Positions 1-8,389 of a stretch of DNA of 64,000 bases are shown here, piece after piece. The stretch comes from an uncultured Pseudomonadota bacterium (lineage in GTDB: Bacteria; Pseudomonadota; Gammaproteobacteria; Steroidobacterales; Steroidobacteraceae). The translations under genes were made by a program, and so were the position numbers. The DNA is taken from contig CALGVD010000029.1 in NCBI GenBank assembly GCA_937920275.1, forward strand, positions 1 to 64,000, in the 5' to 3' direction. How positions within the stretch are numbered: position 1 is the stretch's first letter; every line of letters begins with the position of its first letter. Under the pieces are notes generated by a model. The model ran no database searches. It had not been told where the DNA came from and was given only the letters and a program-made list of their open reading frames with translations.

Positions 1-325
1 CCGTACGACGCTCGCGGGCGAAACACTCCTTGCCGTTCGTCATGAGATCGAAATAAACGGGCAGGGCGGGACTGTTTCCCTCAAAAGGACCGGGCGGCGG
101 CGGTTGAACGACGATGACCGGTTCGCGAGCGAGGTCGCTCCCGGCAAACGACACCTGCCCGTCGCGGGTCGCGCTCAACACCACCGTCTTGATCGCATCC
201 CTCGCCTCTGGCGTGTCCGCGACGAGGACTGCGGGCCGCGGCCCGCCGTTCTCTACGGTGTGACAGGCCGCCGCACCGACCATCAGTGCGGACAGCACCG
301 TGACACCCGCGAGGCGGGTCACCAT
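1..325 (-). CDS. Putative lipoprotein, C-terminus beyond the left edge
   Basis: The minus-strand reading frame starts with ATG at 325 (or GTG at 322) and stays open to the window edge, giving at least 108 residues. The N-terminus reads MVTRLAGVTVLSALMVGAAA followed by Cys, a hydrophobic stretch ending in a plausible lipobox, so a lipid-anchored envelope protein is likely. Further on there is a proline run after VIVVQ and a segment with two more cysteines near the edge. It begins 1 nt after the stop of the S41 peptidase gene, so the two are probably co-transcribed. I do not recognise a family; the function is unknown and the product is truncated by the window, not necessarily in the genome. 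Confidence 0.6.
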   Translation of the reverse strand, partial: MVTRLAGVTVLSALMVGAAACHTVENGGPRPAVLVADTPEARDAIKTVVLSATRDGQVSFAGSDLAREPVIVVQPPPPGPFEGNSPALPVYFDLMTNGKECFARERRT

Positions 326-326
326 C

Positions 327-2054
327 TCATTGCGCTCCGCGGAAGCCGGCCGGCAGAGTCATGTCGTAGTTGGTCTCCATCACGCCAGGCGCGGGCGGAC
401 GCAGGGACAGGCCGCTGCCGCCGCTTGCACGGTCTTGATCGCTGGGCGCCGCACCGGAGGAAGGGGTCGGACAACTGCCGTTCGCCCGGAACTGCAGTGC
501 GGCGGCAAGCAATCCTTCCGCCGGGTCGCCGAGTTCGCGGGTGAGATCATCCGCCACCTGACAGCCCGGCGCCCGGACGCCGAACGCCGCGGTCGAGTTG
601 TTGGGTGTGAAACCATCCGCATAGTCGCCGAAGGACTGGTCGTTCGTGGTCTGGAACTGGATGGTGTAGTAGGTGTCGCCGCAGTTGTCCTGCGGGTAGA
701 AGCCGAAGGGCTTGCCGCAGGTGGTCGCGCCGATGACGTTGACCTCGAAGTTGATGCCGCGCAGCCCGTTGATCACCGCCTCGCTGGCGCTGCAGGTGTC
801 GGCGGTGGTCAACACGAAGACGCGGTTGATCGTGAGCGTCGGCAGGGCGGTGTTGGGCGCGAGGATGTCCCCGAAACCGATGGTCTGGTTGTAGAACGGC
901 GTCGGGTTGTTGGATTGTCCCGTCACCGGGTTGATGGCGCCCGCCGCAGCGTTGAAGCGCAACCGCGAAAATGCACGATTAGCGGTCCGGGTCGGACCGG
1001 CGACCATGTACGCGAGCTGCGAAGACACGGCGAGCAGGCCACCGCCGTTGTAGCGCAGGTCGAGGACTAGGTCGGTCACGCTGTTGATCCGCATCTCGGT
1101 GATCGCTTGGACGATCGCGCGCTCGCTCTCGAAGGGACTGAAGGTGTTGAAAAGGATGTACCCGACCTTACCCGTCGGTGTGTCGATGACGCGCGTCCGG
1201 TTGACGGGGCTCGGCGACAGATTGATCGAAGTGAGCGTCACGGTGCGGTCGGTTGTCGCGCCCGGGTCACGGACGACAAAAGTCGTCGAGGTCCCCGCTG
1301 CCGATGGGAACAACGCGGCGTTCAAACGGTTCACATCGTCCTGCGTATTGGCGTTCACGAGGTCGACGCCGTTGATGCGCAGGAGGCGTGAACCGCGCAC
1401 CAGCGCAGCCTGCCCACCCGTCACGGCGGCAGCGGGCGATTGCGGCTCCGTGTAGCCCACACGCACATCCCGCGGCGGCGTGCTCGCTTTGAAAATATAG
1501 TCGGCGCCATAGGTGGAGCTTGGCGCGGATTGCTGCCGACGCTGGTAGGCCTCGGTCGACTCGTTGAAGTGGAAGTCATCCTTGTCCTTGTTGGACGGGG
1601 TCTTCGCCGTGGTCTTCAGAACGTTGAAGTAGGCAGTCCGGGTGGAGAAATTTGCCGGATTCTGGTCGGTGACTTCGGTGTTCCAAAGATAAGTCTCGTT
1701 GGTCCAAGAGCGCAACCAGAAACGCTCTTCGAGGGCGGTGCCCGCACGGTCCGGGAACGGCCGCCCAAAAAGATCGTTGCCGGTGCGCGGGATCTCGCAG
1801 CGGTCTTTGAAGGTGCTGGCGGCCGCGAACACGCCCGGCGTCCAAGACGGGCCGACCGGCGGAGGCGGCGGGGGCGGGGGCGGCGGGGGCAGGGGCGGAG
1901 GAGGAGGCGTTACGACAACGGGCGGCGGGGTCGACGATCCGCCACCACCGCCACCACAGGCGCTGAGGCCCATCGCCGTGAGACACACCGCGGCCGCGAG
2001 CAGTCGGGCACGAGCACGGGCGTCGGAGTCCTGGGTCAGCGTCGTTGTTGACAT
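327..2054 (-). CDS. S41 family (C-terminal processing-type) peptidase, lipoprotein
   Basis: A 575-residue envelope serine peptidase. I chose the ATG at 2054 because it is followed by a signal sequence with lipobox LSAC (about residue 30); the frame is open further upstream but has no homologous content there. After the Cys come a Gly run and a long Pro-rich linker (about residues 31-70), then a PDZ-like segment (YTEPQSPAAAV, RINGVDLV) and the S41 fold (VGYILFNTF, LDLRYNGGG, TADTCSASEAVINGL with the nucleophilic Ser, and TTCGKPFGF with the base Lys region). S41 peptidases cleave C-terminal peptide segments in the periplasm. It is co-directional with the lipoprotein gene starting at 325. The substrate is unknown. 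Confidence 0.85.
   Translation of the reverse strand: MSTTTLTQDSDARARARLLAAAVCLTAMGLSACGGGGGGSSTPPPVVVTPPPPPLPPPPPPPPPPPVGPSWTPGVFAAASTFKDRCEIPRTGNDLFGRPFPDRAGTALEERFWLRSWTNETYLWNTEVTDQNPANFSTRTAYFNVLKTTAKTPSNKDKDDFHFNESTEAYQRRQQSAPSSTYGADYIFKASTPPRDVRVGYTEPQSPAAAVTGGQAALVRGSRLLRINGVDLVNANTQDDVNRLNAALFPSAAGTSTTFVVRDPGATTDRTVTLTSINLSPSPVNRTRVIDTPTGKVGYILFNTFSPFESERAIVQAITEMRINSVTDLVLDLRYNGGGLLAVSSQLAYMVAGPTRTANRAFSRLRFNAAAGAINPVTGQSNNPTPFYNQTIGFGDILAPNTALPTLTINRVFVLTTADTCSASEAVINGLRGINFEVNVIGATTCGKPFGFYPQDNCGDTYYTIQFQTTNDQSFGDYADGFTPNNSTAAFGVRAPGCQVADDLTRELGDPAEGLLAAALQFRANGSCPTPSSGAAPSDQDRASGGSGLSLRPPAPGVMETNYDMTLPAGFRGAQ
1870..1895 (+). other. Potential G-quadruplex inside the Pro-linker codons
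   Basis: Four runs of four to five G (1870-1874, 1876-1880, 1885-1889, 1892-1895) separated by 1-4 nt loops lie on the plus strand, which is the template strand of the S41 peptidase gene. The pattern fits the classic G-quadruplex motif. It arises from the CCG/CCC/CCA proline codons of the linker, so it may be a codon by-product and not a selected element. The tract is also slippage-prone. Confidence 0.5.
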
Positions 2055-2128
2055 GGTGCTTCCTTCTAGACGTCTAAGGGTAGGTCGATGGGCGTGGCTT
2101 GCGAGCAACGGAATCGTACTGCAAGCCC

Positions 2129-2157
2129 ATGATACTAGTACGACCCGTTGGAGACAA
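2129..2157 (-). promoter_or_regulatory. Sigma70-type promoter for the S41 peptidase gene
   Basis: On the minus strand a TTGTCT -35 box (2157-2152) is followed after exactly 17 nt by TATCAT (2134-2129). The predicted start lies near 2122, giving a leader of about 68 nt before the ATG at 2054. The element lies in the 189-nt divergent gap to fabD. Confidence 0.55.
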
Positions 2158-2243
2158 ATGGGACACACCCTGCCCGGCAGACGACGGCTGGCTTTGGCTT
2201 GTGGTCGTATACTGACGAATTCCTGTACAGCGTCGAGGGGCTG

Positions 2244-3185
2244 ATGTCGCAAGCGTTCCTGTTCCCCGGCCAAGGGTCCCAGTCGGTCGGGATGATGGCC
2301 TCGCTGGCTGAGAGTCACCCCGTGGTGCGCGAGACCTTCGATGCCGCCACCGGCGTGCTCGGCTACGACCTTTGGGCGCTCGCGCAGCAGGGACCCGCCG
2401 AGCAGCTCGCGCTCACCGAGATCACGCAGCCCCTCATGCTGGTCGCTGGGGTCGCGACTTATCGCGCCTGGCGCGCTGCGGGTGGTGCGGCGCCGGACTG
2501 GGTCGCGGGGCATAGCCTCGGCGAATTCACGGCCTTGGTCGCGGCGGGAACGCTGGGCTTCGAGGATGCCGTCGATCTGGTTCGCGTGCGCGGCGAGCTC
2601 ATGCGCGATGCGGTGCCGGGCGGGCAGGGCGGCATGGCCGCGGTGCTTGGGCTCGAGGACGCTGACATGGAGGCCGTCTGTGCCGCCGCCGCCCAAGGCG
2701 AAGTGGTCGAGGCGGTGAATTTCAACGCGCCCGGGCAGGTGGTCATCGCCGGTCATCGGACGGCATTGGCGCGCGCCATCGAGGGCGCCAAGGCCCAGGG
2801 CGCCAAGCGGGCGCTGCCGCTCGCCATCAGCGTGCCCTGTCACAGCAGCCTGATGCGACCGGCCGCCGAGCGGCTGCGCGAGCGCTTGGCGAAGTCCCCT
2901 CTCGCCGAGCCGCACTGCCGGTTCCTGAGTTCGGTGGACGCGAAGGAATACCGCGATCCGGAGGTGATCCGCGATCTGCTCTACCGGCAGCTCGCGCGCC
3001 CCGTGCGTTGGGTGACGACCGTGCAGGCCTTTGTCGGTCTGGGCGTCACACGCTTCGTCGAGTGCGGCCCCGGCAAGGTGCTCGCGGGTCTGCACCGTCG
3101 CATCGACAAGACACCGGGCATCGAGGCGATGGCGCTCGAGGATCCGGCGTCCCTCAATTCGGCGCTAGCAGGAGGTGCGGCATGA
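2244..3185 (+). CDS. fabD: Malonyl-CoA:ACP transacylase FabD
   Basis: Transfers malonate from CoA to acyl carrier protein, supplying the extender unit for type II fatty acid synthesis in the cytoplasm. The 313-residue product has the expected length. Visible motifs are FPGQGSQ at residues 7-13, the nucleophile elbow GHSLGE with Ser91, and VPCHSS with His200 as the catalytic histidine. The start ATG at 2244 follows GAGGGG at a good distance; an in-frame start 32 codons upstream adds no conserved sequence. It overlaps fabG by ATGA. It is the first gene of the fab cluster here; plsX and fabH, its usual upstream neighbours, are absent and the divergent S41 gene lies in their place. Confidence 0.96.
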   Translation: MSQAFLFPGQGSQSVGMMASLAESHPVVRETFDAATGVLGYDLWALAQQGPAEQLALTEITQPLMLVAGVATYRAWRAAGGAAPDWVAGHSLGEFTALVAAGTLGFEDAVDLVRVRGELMRDAVPGGQGGMAAVLGLEDADMEAVCAAAAQGEVVEAVNFNAPGQVVIAGHRTALARAIEGAKAQGAKRALPLAISVPCHSSLMRPAAERLRERLAKSPLAEPHCRFLSSVDAKEYRDPEVIRDLLYRQLARPVRWVTTVQAFVGLGVTRFVECGPGKVLAGLHRRIDKTPGIEAMALEDPASLNSALAGGAA

Positions 3186-3931
3186 CGGGTGTATTGACGG
3201 GTCAGACGGCGCTCGTGACCGGCGCCTCGCGCGGCATCGGCCGGGCGATCGCCGAGGCGCTGGCGACCGCTGGAGCCAAGGTCATCGGCACGGCCACCAG
3301 CCCTGCCGGCGCGGAGGCCATCACGGCTTGGCTCGGCGGCGCGGCGACGGCTGGGCGGGGTGCGGTGCTCGATGTGGCGGACGCTGCTTCGGTCGAGGCT
3401 TTGCTCGGCAGCCTGGAGGCCGCGGGCGAGATGCCCGGCATCTTGGTCAACAATGCGGGCATCACCCGCGATGGGCTCTTGATGCGCATGAAGCCCGAGG
3501 ACTGGGACGCTGTGTTGCTCACCGATCTCACCTCGGTGTTCCGGCTGTCCCGCGGTTGCATCAAACACATGGTCAAGCAGCGCCACGGGCGCATCGTGAA
3601 CATCACCTCGGTGGTCGGTGCGATGGGCAGCGCCGGGCAGACCAACTACGCCGCCGCCAAGGCCGGTGTCATCGGCTTCACCAAATCCTTGGCCAAAGAG
3701 GTCGGCAGCCGGAACATCACCGTGAATGCGATCGCGCCGGGCTTCATCGATACCGATATGACGCGGGCAGTGGACGAGAGCGTCCGGACGGCTTGGATGT
3801 CCGGCATCCCGCTCGGTCGGCTCGGTGCGCCGGAGGATGTGGCCGCCGCGGTGATCTACCTGACCTCGCCTTCTGGGGGGTACCTGACGGGCCAGACGCT
3901 GCATGTGAACGGGGGTCTGTACATGTCCTGA
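3182..3931 (+). CDS. fabG: 3-oxoacyl-ACP reductase FabG
   Basis: NADPH-dependent reductase of the first reduction step in fatty acid elongation. At 249 residues it matches the classical short-chain dehydrogenase length. It has the cofactor motif TGASRGIG (13-20), NNAG (90-93), and the catalytic Ser143, Tyr156 and Lys160 (ITSVVG, YAAAK). The start overlaps the fabD stop by ATGA, so translational coupling is likely. The C-terminus (TGQTLHVNGGLYMS) is typical of FabG. The acpP gene follows after a 135-nt gap that holds its own promoter. Confidence 0.96.
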   Translation: MTGVLTGQTALVTGASRGIGRAIAEALATAGAKVIGTATSPAGAEAITAWLGGAATAGRGAVLDVADAASVEALLGSLEAAGEMPGILVNNAGITRDGLLMRMKPEDWDAVLLTDLTSVFRLSRGCIKHMVKQRHGRIVNITSVVGAMGSAGQTNYAAAKAGVIGFTKSLAKEVGSRNITVNAIAPGFIDTDMTRAVDESVRTAWMSGIPLGRLGAPEDVAAAVIYLTSPSGGYLTGQTLHVNGGLYMS

Positions 3932-3974
3932 GGTGGGCATTTCTCATTAAAAACAGAGGTTTGTGTGACCGGGT

Positions 3975-4003
3975 TTGGCGTAATCGCCCGCATCCCCTAC
4001 AAT
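3975..4003 (+). promoter_or_regulatory. Sigma70-type promoter of acpP
   Basis: TTGGCG (3975-3980) and TACAAT (3998-4003) are separated by exactly 17 nt. The predicted start is about 4010, giving a leader of roughly 57 nt. A dedicated strong promoter fits the need for abundant acyl carrier protein within the otherwise co-transcribed fab cluster. Confidence 0.65.
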
Positions 4004-4066
4004 GTCGGCCTCGCTGGGTCTGGGCCCGGTCGCTAAACCAAGAATCTCAGAGAGGTCTACGCACTG

Positions 4067-4306
4067 ATGAGCACCGTCGAAACGCAAGTCAAAGCCATCG
4101 TTGCTGAGCAGCTTGGCGTCAAGCTCGAGCAGGTCACCAACAATGCCTCGTTCGTCGACGACCTCGGGGCCGACTCCCTCGACACCGTCGAACTCGTCAT
4201 GGCTCTTGAAGAAGAGTTCGAGACCGAGATCCCCGACGAAGACGCCGAGAAGATCACTTCGGTCCAGCAGGCCATCGATTACGTGACGGCTCGCCGCAAG
4301 GCCTGA
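4067..4306 (+). CDS. acpP: Acyl carrier protein AcpP
   Basis: A 79-residue acidic carrier protein that holds growing acyl chains on a 4'-phosphopantetheine arm. The attachment site is Ser37 in the motif [12 protein letters not shown]. The rest (helix-rich, ending DYVTARRKA) matches bacterial AcpP in length and composition. An AGAGAGG-type ribosome binding site precedes the ATG. It has its own promoter at 3975 and is followed by a strong intercistronic hairpin before fabF. Confidence 0.97.
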   Translation: MSTVETQVKAIVAEQLGVKLEQVTNNASFVDDLGADSLDTVELVMALEEEFETEIPDEDAEKITSVQQAIDYVTARRKA

Positions 4307-4323
4307 CCGTCCGACGCCGATCC

Positions 4324-4352
4324 CGCGGGGCCGGCCTTGTGCCGGTCCCGCG
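4324..4352 (+). other. Strong intercistronic hairpin between acpP and fabF
   Basis: A 12-bp GC stem (4324-4335 with 4341-4352, one G-U pair) closes a 5-nt loop. No U-run follows, so this is not a classical terminator. It lies 18 nt after the acpP stop and 21 nt before the fabF start, a position where it could stabilise the acpP 3' end and set the acpP to fabF transcript ratio. Confidence 0.6.
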
Positions 4353-4373
4353 CAGTTCCTGAGCGGAGCGCGC

Positions 4374-5621
4374 ATGAGCAAGCGGCGAGTCGTCGTCACC
4401 GGCCTTGGGATCGTCTCCCCGGTCGGCAGCACCATCGAATCAGCCTGGCAGTCCATCCTGCGGGGCGACAGCGGCATCGGCCCGATCACGCGCTTCGATG
4501 CGAGCGCCTACGCCACCCGCATCGGCGGGGCGGTCCGCGGTTTCTCCATCAGCGATTACATCTCGCCGAAGGAAGCTCGGCGGATGGACGAATTCATCCA
4601 CTACGGGGTCGCCGCTGGCATCCAAGCGGTCACGAATTCTGGCATCGATTTCGCCACCCTCGATCCGGAGCGCTGTGGCGTCATCGCCGGCGCCGGGATC
4701 GGGGGGCTCGCCACCATCGAAGCGGAGTACGAGTCCTACCTGCAGGTGGGCGGTCCGCGCAAGATCTCGCCGTTCTTCATCCCGTCCTCGATCATCAACA
4801 TGATCGCGGGTCACCTCTCCATCCGCTACGGACTCAAGGGTCCGAACCTCGGCGTCGTCACCGCCTGCACGACCTCCACCCACGCCATCGGTCTCGGCTA
4901 TCGCACCATCCAATACGGTGACGCCGATGTGATGCTGACCGGCGGTGGCGAGATGTCGACCACCAAGCTCGGTATCGGTGGGTTCTCCCAGGCGCGGGCG
5001 CTCTCCGAGCGCAACGATGACCCGCAGGGCGCCTCGCGTCCCTGGGACCGTGACCGCGACGGCTTCGTCGCCTCGGACGGCGGTGGTGCACTGCTGCTCG
5101 AAGAGCTCGAGCACGCCAAGCGACGCGGCGCCACGATCCTCGCGGAGCTGATCGGCTTTGGCATGAGCGGTGACGCCTACCACATCACCGCCCCCCCTGA
5201 GGACGGCGCCGGTGCAAGGCTCGCCATGCAGAACGCCTTGCGCGATGCGCAGCTCGCGCCGGATGCGGTGCAGTATCTGAACGCGCACGCGACCTCCACG
5301 CCGCTCGGCGACCGGGCCGAGACGAAGGCGATCAAACAGGCCTTCGGCGAACACGCGGCGCGGCTCGCCGTGAGTTCCACAAAATCCATGACGGGGCATC
5401 TGCTGGGTGCGGCCGGAGTGGTCGAAGCGATCTTCTCCGTGCTCGCACTGCGCGATCAGGTGGCCCCGCCCACCATCAACCTCGCCGATCCGGACCCGGA
5501 GTGCGACCTCGACTATGTGCCGCATGTCGCCCGGCAGATGGCCCTCGATGTCACCATGTCGAATTCCTTCGGCTTCGGTGGCACCAACGGCACCCTGGTC
5601 TTCCGCCGGTTCGCAGGCTGA
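4374..5621 (+). CDS. fabF: 3-oxoacyl-ACP synthase II FabF
   Basis: Condensing enzyme that extends acyl-ACP with malonyl-ACP. The 415-residue protein has the thiolase fold signatures: [13 protein letters not shown] at the N-terminus, nucleophile Cys165 in [10 protein letters not shown], His in [11 protein letters not shown], and the Lys/His motif [12 protein letters not shown]. The C-terminus [15 protein letters not shown] is characteristic. It follows acpP as in most Gammaproteobacteria. The gene pabC, which often sits between fabF and mltG in enterics, is missing here. Confidence 0.97.
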   Translation: MSKRRVVVTGLGIVSPVGSTIESAWQSILRGDSGIGPITRFDASAYATRIGGAVRGFSISDYISPKEARRMDEFIHYGVAAGIQAVTNSGIDFATLDPERCGVIAGAGIGGLATIEAEYESYLQVGGPRKISPFFIPSSIINMIAGHLSIRYGLKGPNLGVVTACTTSTHAIGLGYRTIQYGDADVMLTGGGEMSTTKLGIGGFSQARALSERNDDPQGASRPWDRDRDGFVASDGGGALLLEELEHAKRRGATILAELIGFGMSGDAYHITAPPEDGAGARLAMQNALRDAQLAPDAVQYLNAHATSTPLGDRAETKAIKQAFGEHAARLAVSSTKSMTGHLLGAAGVVEAIFSVLALRDQVAPPTINLADPDPECDLDYVPHVARQMALDVTMSNSFGFGGTNGTLVFRRFAG

Positions 5622-5657
5622 ACGGCGTCCGGCGTTCCATCGGTTTAGACTTGCGCC

Positions 5658-6725
5658 ATGGCGCGTCGTAGACCTCGCTCTGGGCTTCGTTGGCTGATCG
5701 CCTTATCGCTGCCGCTCGCTGCGATCCTGGCCTCGGCGCTGTGGGCGCTCTCCGCGATCGACCGACCCGGCCCGAACGCGACCGAACTGCGCATCGAGGT
5801 CAAGCCCGGCAGTTCCCTGCGCGCCGCATTGAAGACGGCTGCCGACGCCGGCGCGTTGCGTCATCCGCGGCTGCTCGAGATCTACAGCCGCGTGCAGCGT
5901 CCGTCGCGGCGGGTCACGGCGGGGCGTTACGCCTTGCCGAGCGGCATCACACCGCGCGCGCTGCTGCGGCAGATCGAGGAGGGGCGGGTGATCCTCGAGT
6001 CGATCACCCTCATCGAGGGCTCTCGCTATTCCGATCTGCGGCGCGCATTGGCGCGACATCCGGAGGTCGCGCAGACCTTGACGGGTGTCGATGACGCGAC
6101 CGTGATGGCGCAGCTAGGCCTTGCCGGGGTCCACCCGGAGGGCCGGTTCTTCCCCGACACCTATCGGTTTTCCGGCGGCACGACCGATCTGCAACTGCTG
6201 CGATTGGCCGCCGATCGATTGAGCCAGGAACTCGAAGCCGCATGGCGGACGACCTCACCGGATCTGCCGCTGCGGTCTGCCGACGAACTCCTGATCCTCG
6301 CCTCGATCGTCGAGAAGGAATCTGCGCGCGAGGACGAACGCGACCGGATCGCAGGCGTGTTCATCTCGCGCTTGCGTCTCGGCATGAAGCTGCAGACGGA
6401 TCCGACCGTGATCTACGGTATCGGCGAAGCCTATGACGGCGACATCCGTCGGCGCGACCTCGAGACCGACACGCCGTACAACACCTACACGCGGGCTGGA
6501 CTGACGCCGACACCGATCGCCCTACCGAGCGCCGCTGCGCTGCGTGCCGCGGCACGCCCTCGCATCACCGGCGATCTGTTCTTCGTGGCGACGGGCGAAG
6601 GCGACGGCTCGCATCGCTTCTCGCAGACCTACGCCGAGCACGAGCGTGCGGTCGCGGCGATGCTGGCGCGGCAGCGAGCGGGTCGGGCTGCTGCTGCGGC
6701 GACCGCGAGTGAGGCGGCGCGGTGA
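5658..6725 (+). CDS. mltG: Endolytic murein transglycosylase MltG
   Basis: Inner-membrane lytic transglycosylase (YceG family) that cleaves nascent glycan strands and helps terminate peptidoglycan chains. The 355-residue product starts with a basic stretch and a single transmembrane helix (about residues 14-34: LIALSLPLAAILASALWAL), followed by a LysM-like part and the catalytic domain. ASIVEKE contains the catalytic Glu, and the YNTYTRAGLTPTPIALPS block is characteristic. A Glu/Ala-rich tail ends the protein. It overlaps tmk by GTGA. Conserved linkage to fab genes and tmk-holB is typical. Confidence 0.93.
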   Translation: MARRRPRSGLRWLIALSLPLAAILASALWALSAIDRPGPNATELRIEVKPGSSLRAALKTAADAGALRHPRLLEIYSRVQRPSRRVTAGRYALPSGITPRALLRQIEEGRVILESITLIEGSRYSDLRRALARHPEVAQTLTGVDDATVMAQLGLAGVHPEGRFFPDTYRFSGGTTDLQLLRLAADRLSQELEAAWRTTSPDLPLRSADELLILASIVEKESAREDERDRIAGVFISRLRLGMKLQTDPTVIYGIGEAYDGDIRRRDLETDTPYNTYTRAGLTPTPIALPSAAALRAAARPRITGDLFFVATGEGDGSHRFSQTYAEHERAVAAMLARQRAGRAAAAATASEAAR

Positions 6726-7402
6726 GCGGCGTCGGCCGATTCCTCACCCTAGAGGGCATCGAAGGCGCCGGCAAGAGCACAGTGGCTGCAGCCCTCGCCA
6801 CGGCGCTGCGGGCGCGCGGCATCACGGTCGTCGCCACACGCGAACCGGGCGGCACGCCGCTCGCTGAGCGCCTGCGCGAGGTCGTGCTGCAGCGCGGCGC
6901 GGAGACGCTCTCACCGCAGGCCGAAACCCTGTTGATGTTCGCAGCGCGTGCCGTCCATGTGGATAACCTCATCCGACCGGCGCTCGCCCGCGGTGAGTGG
7001 GTGATCTGCGATCGCTTCACTGACGCCACGCGCGCGTATCAGGGCGGTGGACGCGGTGTGGCGACCGCATTCATAGAAACCCTGTCGCGCGAGACCGTAG
7101 GCGGGTTGACGCCCGATCTGACGCTGCTGCTCGACCTTCCGGTCGAGACGGGGTTGCAACGCGCACACGCACGCCGTAAGGCCAAGGGCGCCACAGAGGG
7201 CGAGGGTGGCGAGCACGGCGACTTGCCCGATCGGTTCGAAGCCGAGGCGGTGGTCTTCTTCGAACGCGTCCGCGAGCGCTATCTGGCGATCGCCGCGGCA
7301 GAGCCGCAGCGGGTCCGCATCCTCGAGGCGACCCTGCCGCCCGCGGCGCTGCTCGATGCCGCGATGGACGCCTTGCAGCCCTGGTTCGAGTCGCGGCCAT
7401 GA
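6722..7402 (+). CDS. tmk: Thymidylate kinase Tmk
   Basis: Phosphorylates dTMP to dTDP for DNA synthesis. The product has 226 residues, slightly longer than the usual 205-215. Motifs: P-loop LEGIEGAGKST (about 9-19), TREPGGTPLAE, the DR(F/Y) motif in VICDRFTDATRAYQGGGRG, and a LID region rich in Arg (AHARRKAKG). A Gly/Glu-rich insert (EGEGGEHGD) follows the LID and explains the extra length. The GTG start overlaps the mltG stop and the end overlaps holB by ATGA, so the three are translationally coupled. Confidence 0.95.
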   Translation: MSGVGRFLTLEGIEGAGKSTVAAALATALRARGITVVATREPGGTPLAERLREVVLQRGAETLSPQAETLLMFAARAVHVDNLIRPALARGEWVICDRFTDATRAYQGGGRGVATAFIETLSRETVGGLTPDLTLLLDLPVETGLQRAHARRKAKGATEGEGGEHGDLPDRFEAEAVVFFERVRERYLAIAAAEPQRVRILEATLPPAALLDAAMDALQPWFESRP

Positions 7403-8379
7403 CGACCCTGCCGCTCGCCGCTGAATTACCCTGGTTACGCCCCGCCCAAGATGCGTTCAATGCGGCACTGGCCTCCGATCGACTCGGGCACGCGCTGCTG
7501 GTGCAGGTCTCGCCGGGGCAGGGCGGTCAGTGGCTCGCGGTCTGGATCGCTGCCCGGGTCTTCTGCCGCCAGGTCGACCCCCATCGTCAGATGCCCTGCG
7601 GTAGTTGCCTCGACTGCCGACGCGTCATGGCCAACGAGCAACCGGACCTGCTGCGGGTGCACCCGATCGAGGACTCCAAAGAGATCCGCGTCGACCAAGT
7701 CCGGGAATTGAGCGCGGAGCTGGCGTTGACCTCCCACGCGGGTGGACGCAAGGTCGTGATCGTCTCGCCTGCCGAGCGGCTCAACCGTAACGCGGCCAAT
7801 GCCTTGCTGAAAACCCTTGAGGAACCCTCCGGCAGCGCATTGTTGCTGCTAGTGACGGGCGAACCCTCACGCTTGCCGGCGACGGTGCGCAGCCGTTGCA
7901 CCCGGCTCCTGCCGGGACCCACGAACGACGACCTGTTCGTCTCCTGGCTGCAGGCTCAGCGTCCGGCGAGCAGCGCGGCGGATTGGCGTGCGGTCCTCGG
8001 GGTGCTGGGACCCCAACCGCTTGCAGCCCTGGAGGCCGATACCGCAGCCCTAGGCGGCCTGCGGCGCGACACGGAACGCGCGCTGGAAGAAGTGATGCGC
8101 GGGACTCTCGATGTCGTCGACACCGCCGACCGTTGGGGGAAGGAGGACTACGCGCTGCGGGTCGCGTGCGTGGAGCTTTGGCTCATCGATCGGCTGCGTG
8201 ACTGGGGCCGCGGCCGGCGCAGCGCGGCCCCGAAGATTTTGTTCGACGCGCTCGACCATGCGCGCGAGGCCCGCCAGTGGGCGGAATCGCCGGTCAACAA
8301 ACCGCTCGCGATCGAGCGCGTCCTGTGGCGCCTCGCGACGGTGGCGCAGACTGCGGGCTCGCAACGTCCGGTCGGCTGA
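7399..8379 (+). CDS. holB: DNA polymerase III subunit delta-prime HolB
   Basis: Clamp-loader subunit of the replicative polymerase. The 326-residue protein has a degenerate nucleotide-binding region (LLVQVSPGQGGQ in place of a true P-loop, typical of delta-prime), a zinc-binding cysteine cluster around CGSCLDC, the sensor segment RNAANALLKTLEEPSG and the arginine-finger-like region TVRSRCTRLLPG. The C-terminal half is variable. Start ATG at 7399 overlaps the tmk stop. It is the last gene of the fab/cell-cycle cluster; the neighbouring genes are on the opposite strand. Confidence 0.92.
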   Translation: MTTLPLAAELPWLRPAQDAFNAALASDRLGHALLVQVSPGQGGQWLAVWIAARVFCRQVDPHRQMPCGSCLDCRRVMANEQPDLLRVHPIEDSKEIRVDQVRELSAELALTSHAGGRKVVIVSPAERLNRNAANALLKTLEEPSGSALLLLVTGEPSRLPATVRSRCTRLLPGPTNDDLFVSWLQAQRPASSAADWRAVLGVLGPQPLAALEADTAALGGLRRDTERALEEVMRGTLDVVDTADRWGKEDYALRVACVELWLIDRLRDWGRGRRSAAPKILFDALDHAREARQWAESPVNKPLAIERVLWRLATVAQTAGSQRPVG

Positions 8380-8389
8380 GGCGCGACCG

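Noticed and set aside
104..1070. Open frames on the plus strand over the S41 peptidase gene
   Set aside because: Antisense shadows of a gene with full family motifs; no ribosome binding site or conserved motif.
2208..2213. TATACT as -10 box of fabD
   Set aside because: No acceptable -35 sequence at 16-18 nt; the nearest TTGGCT is only 8 nt upstream.
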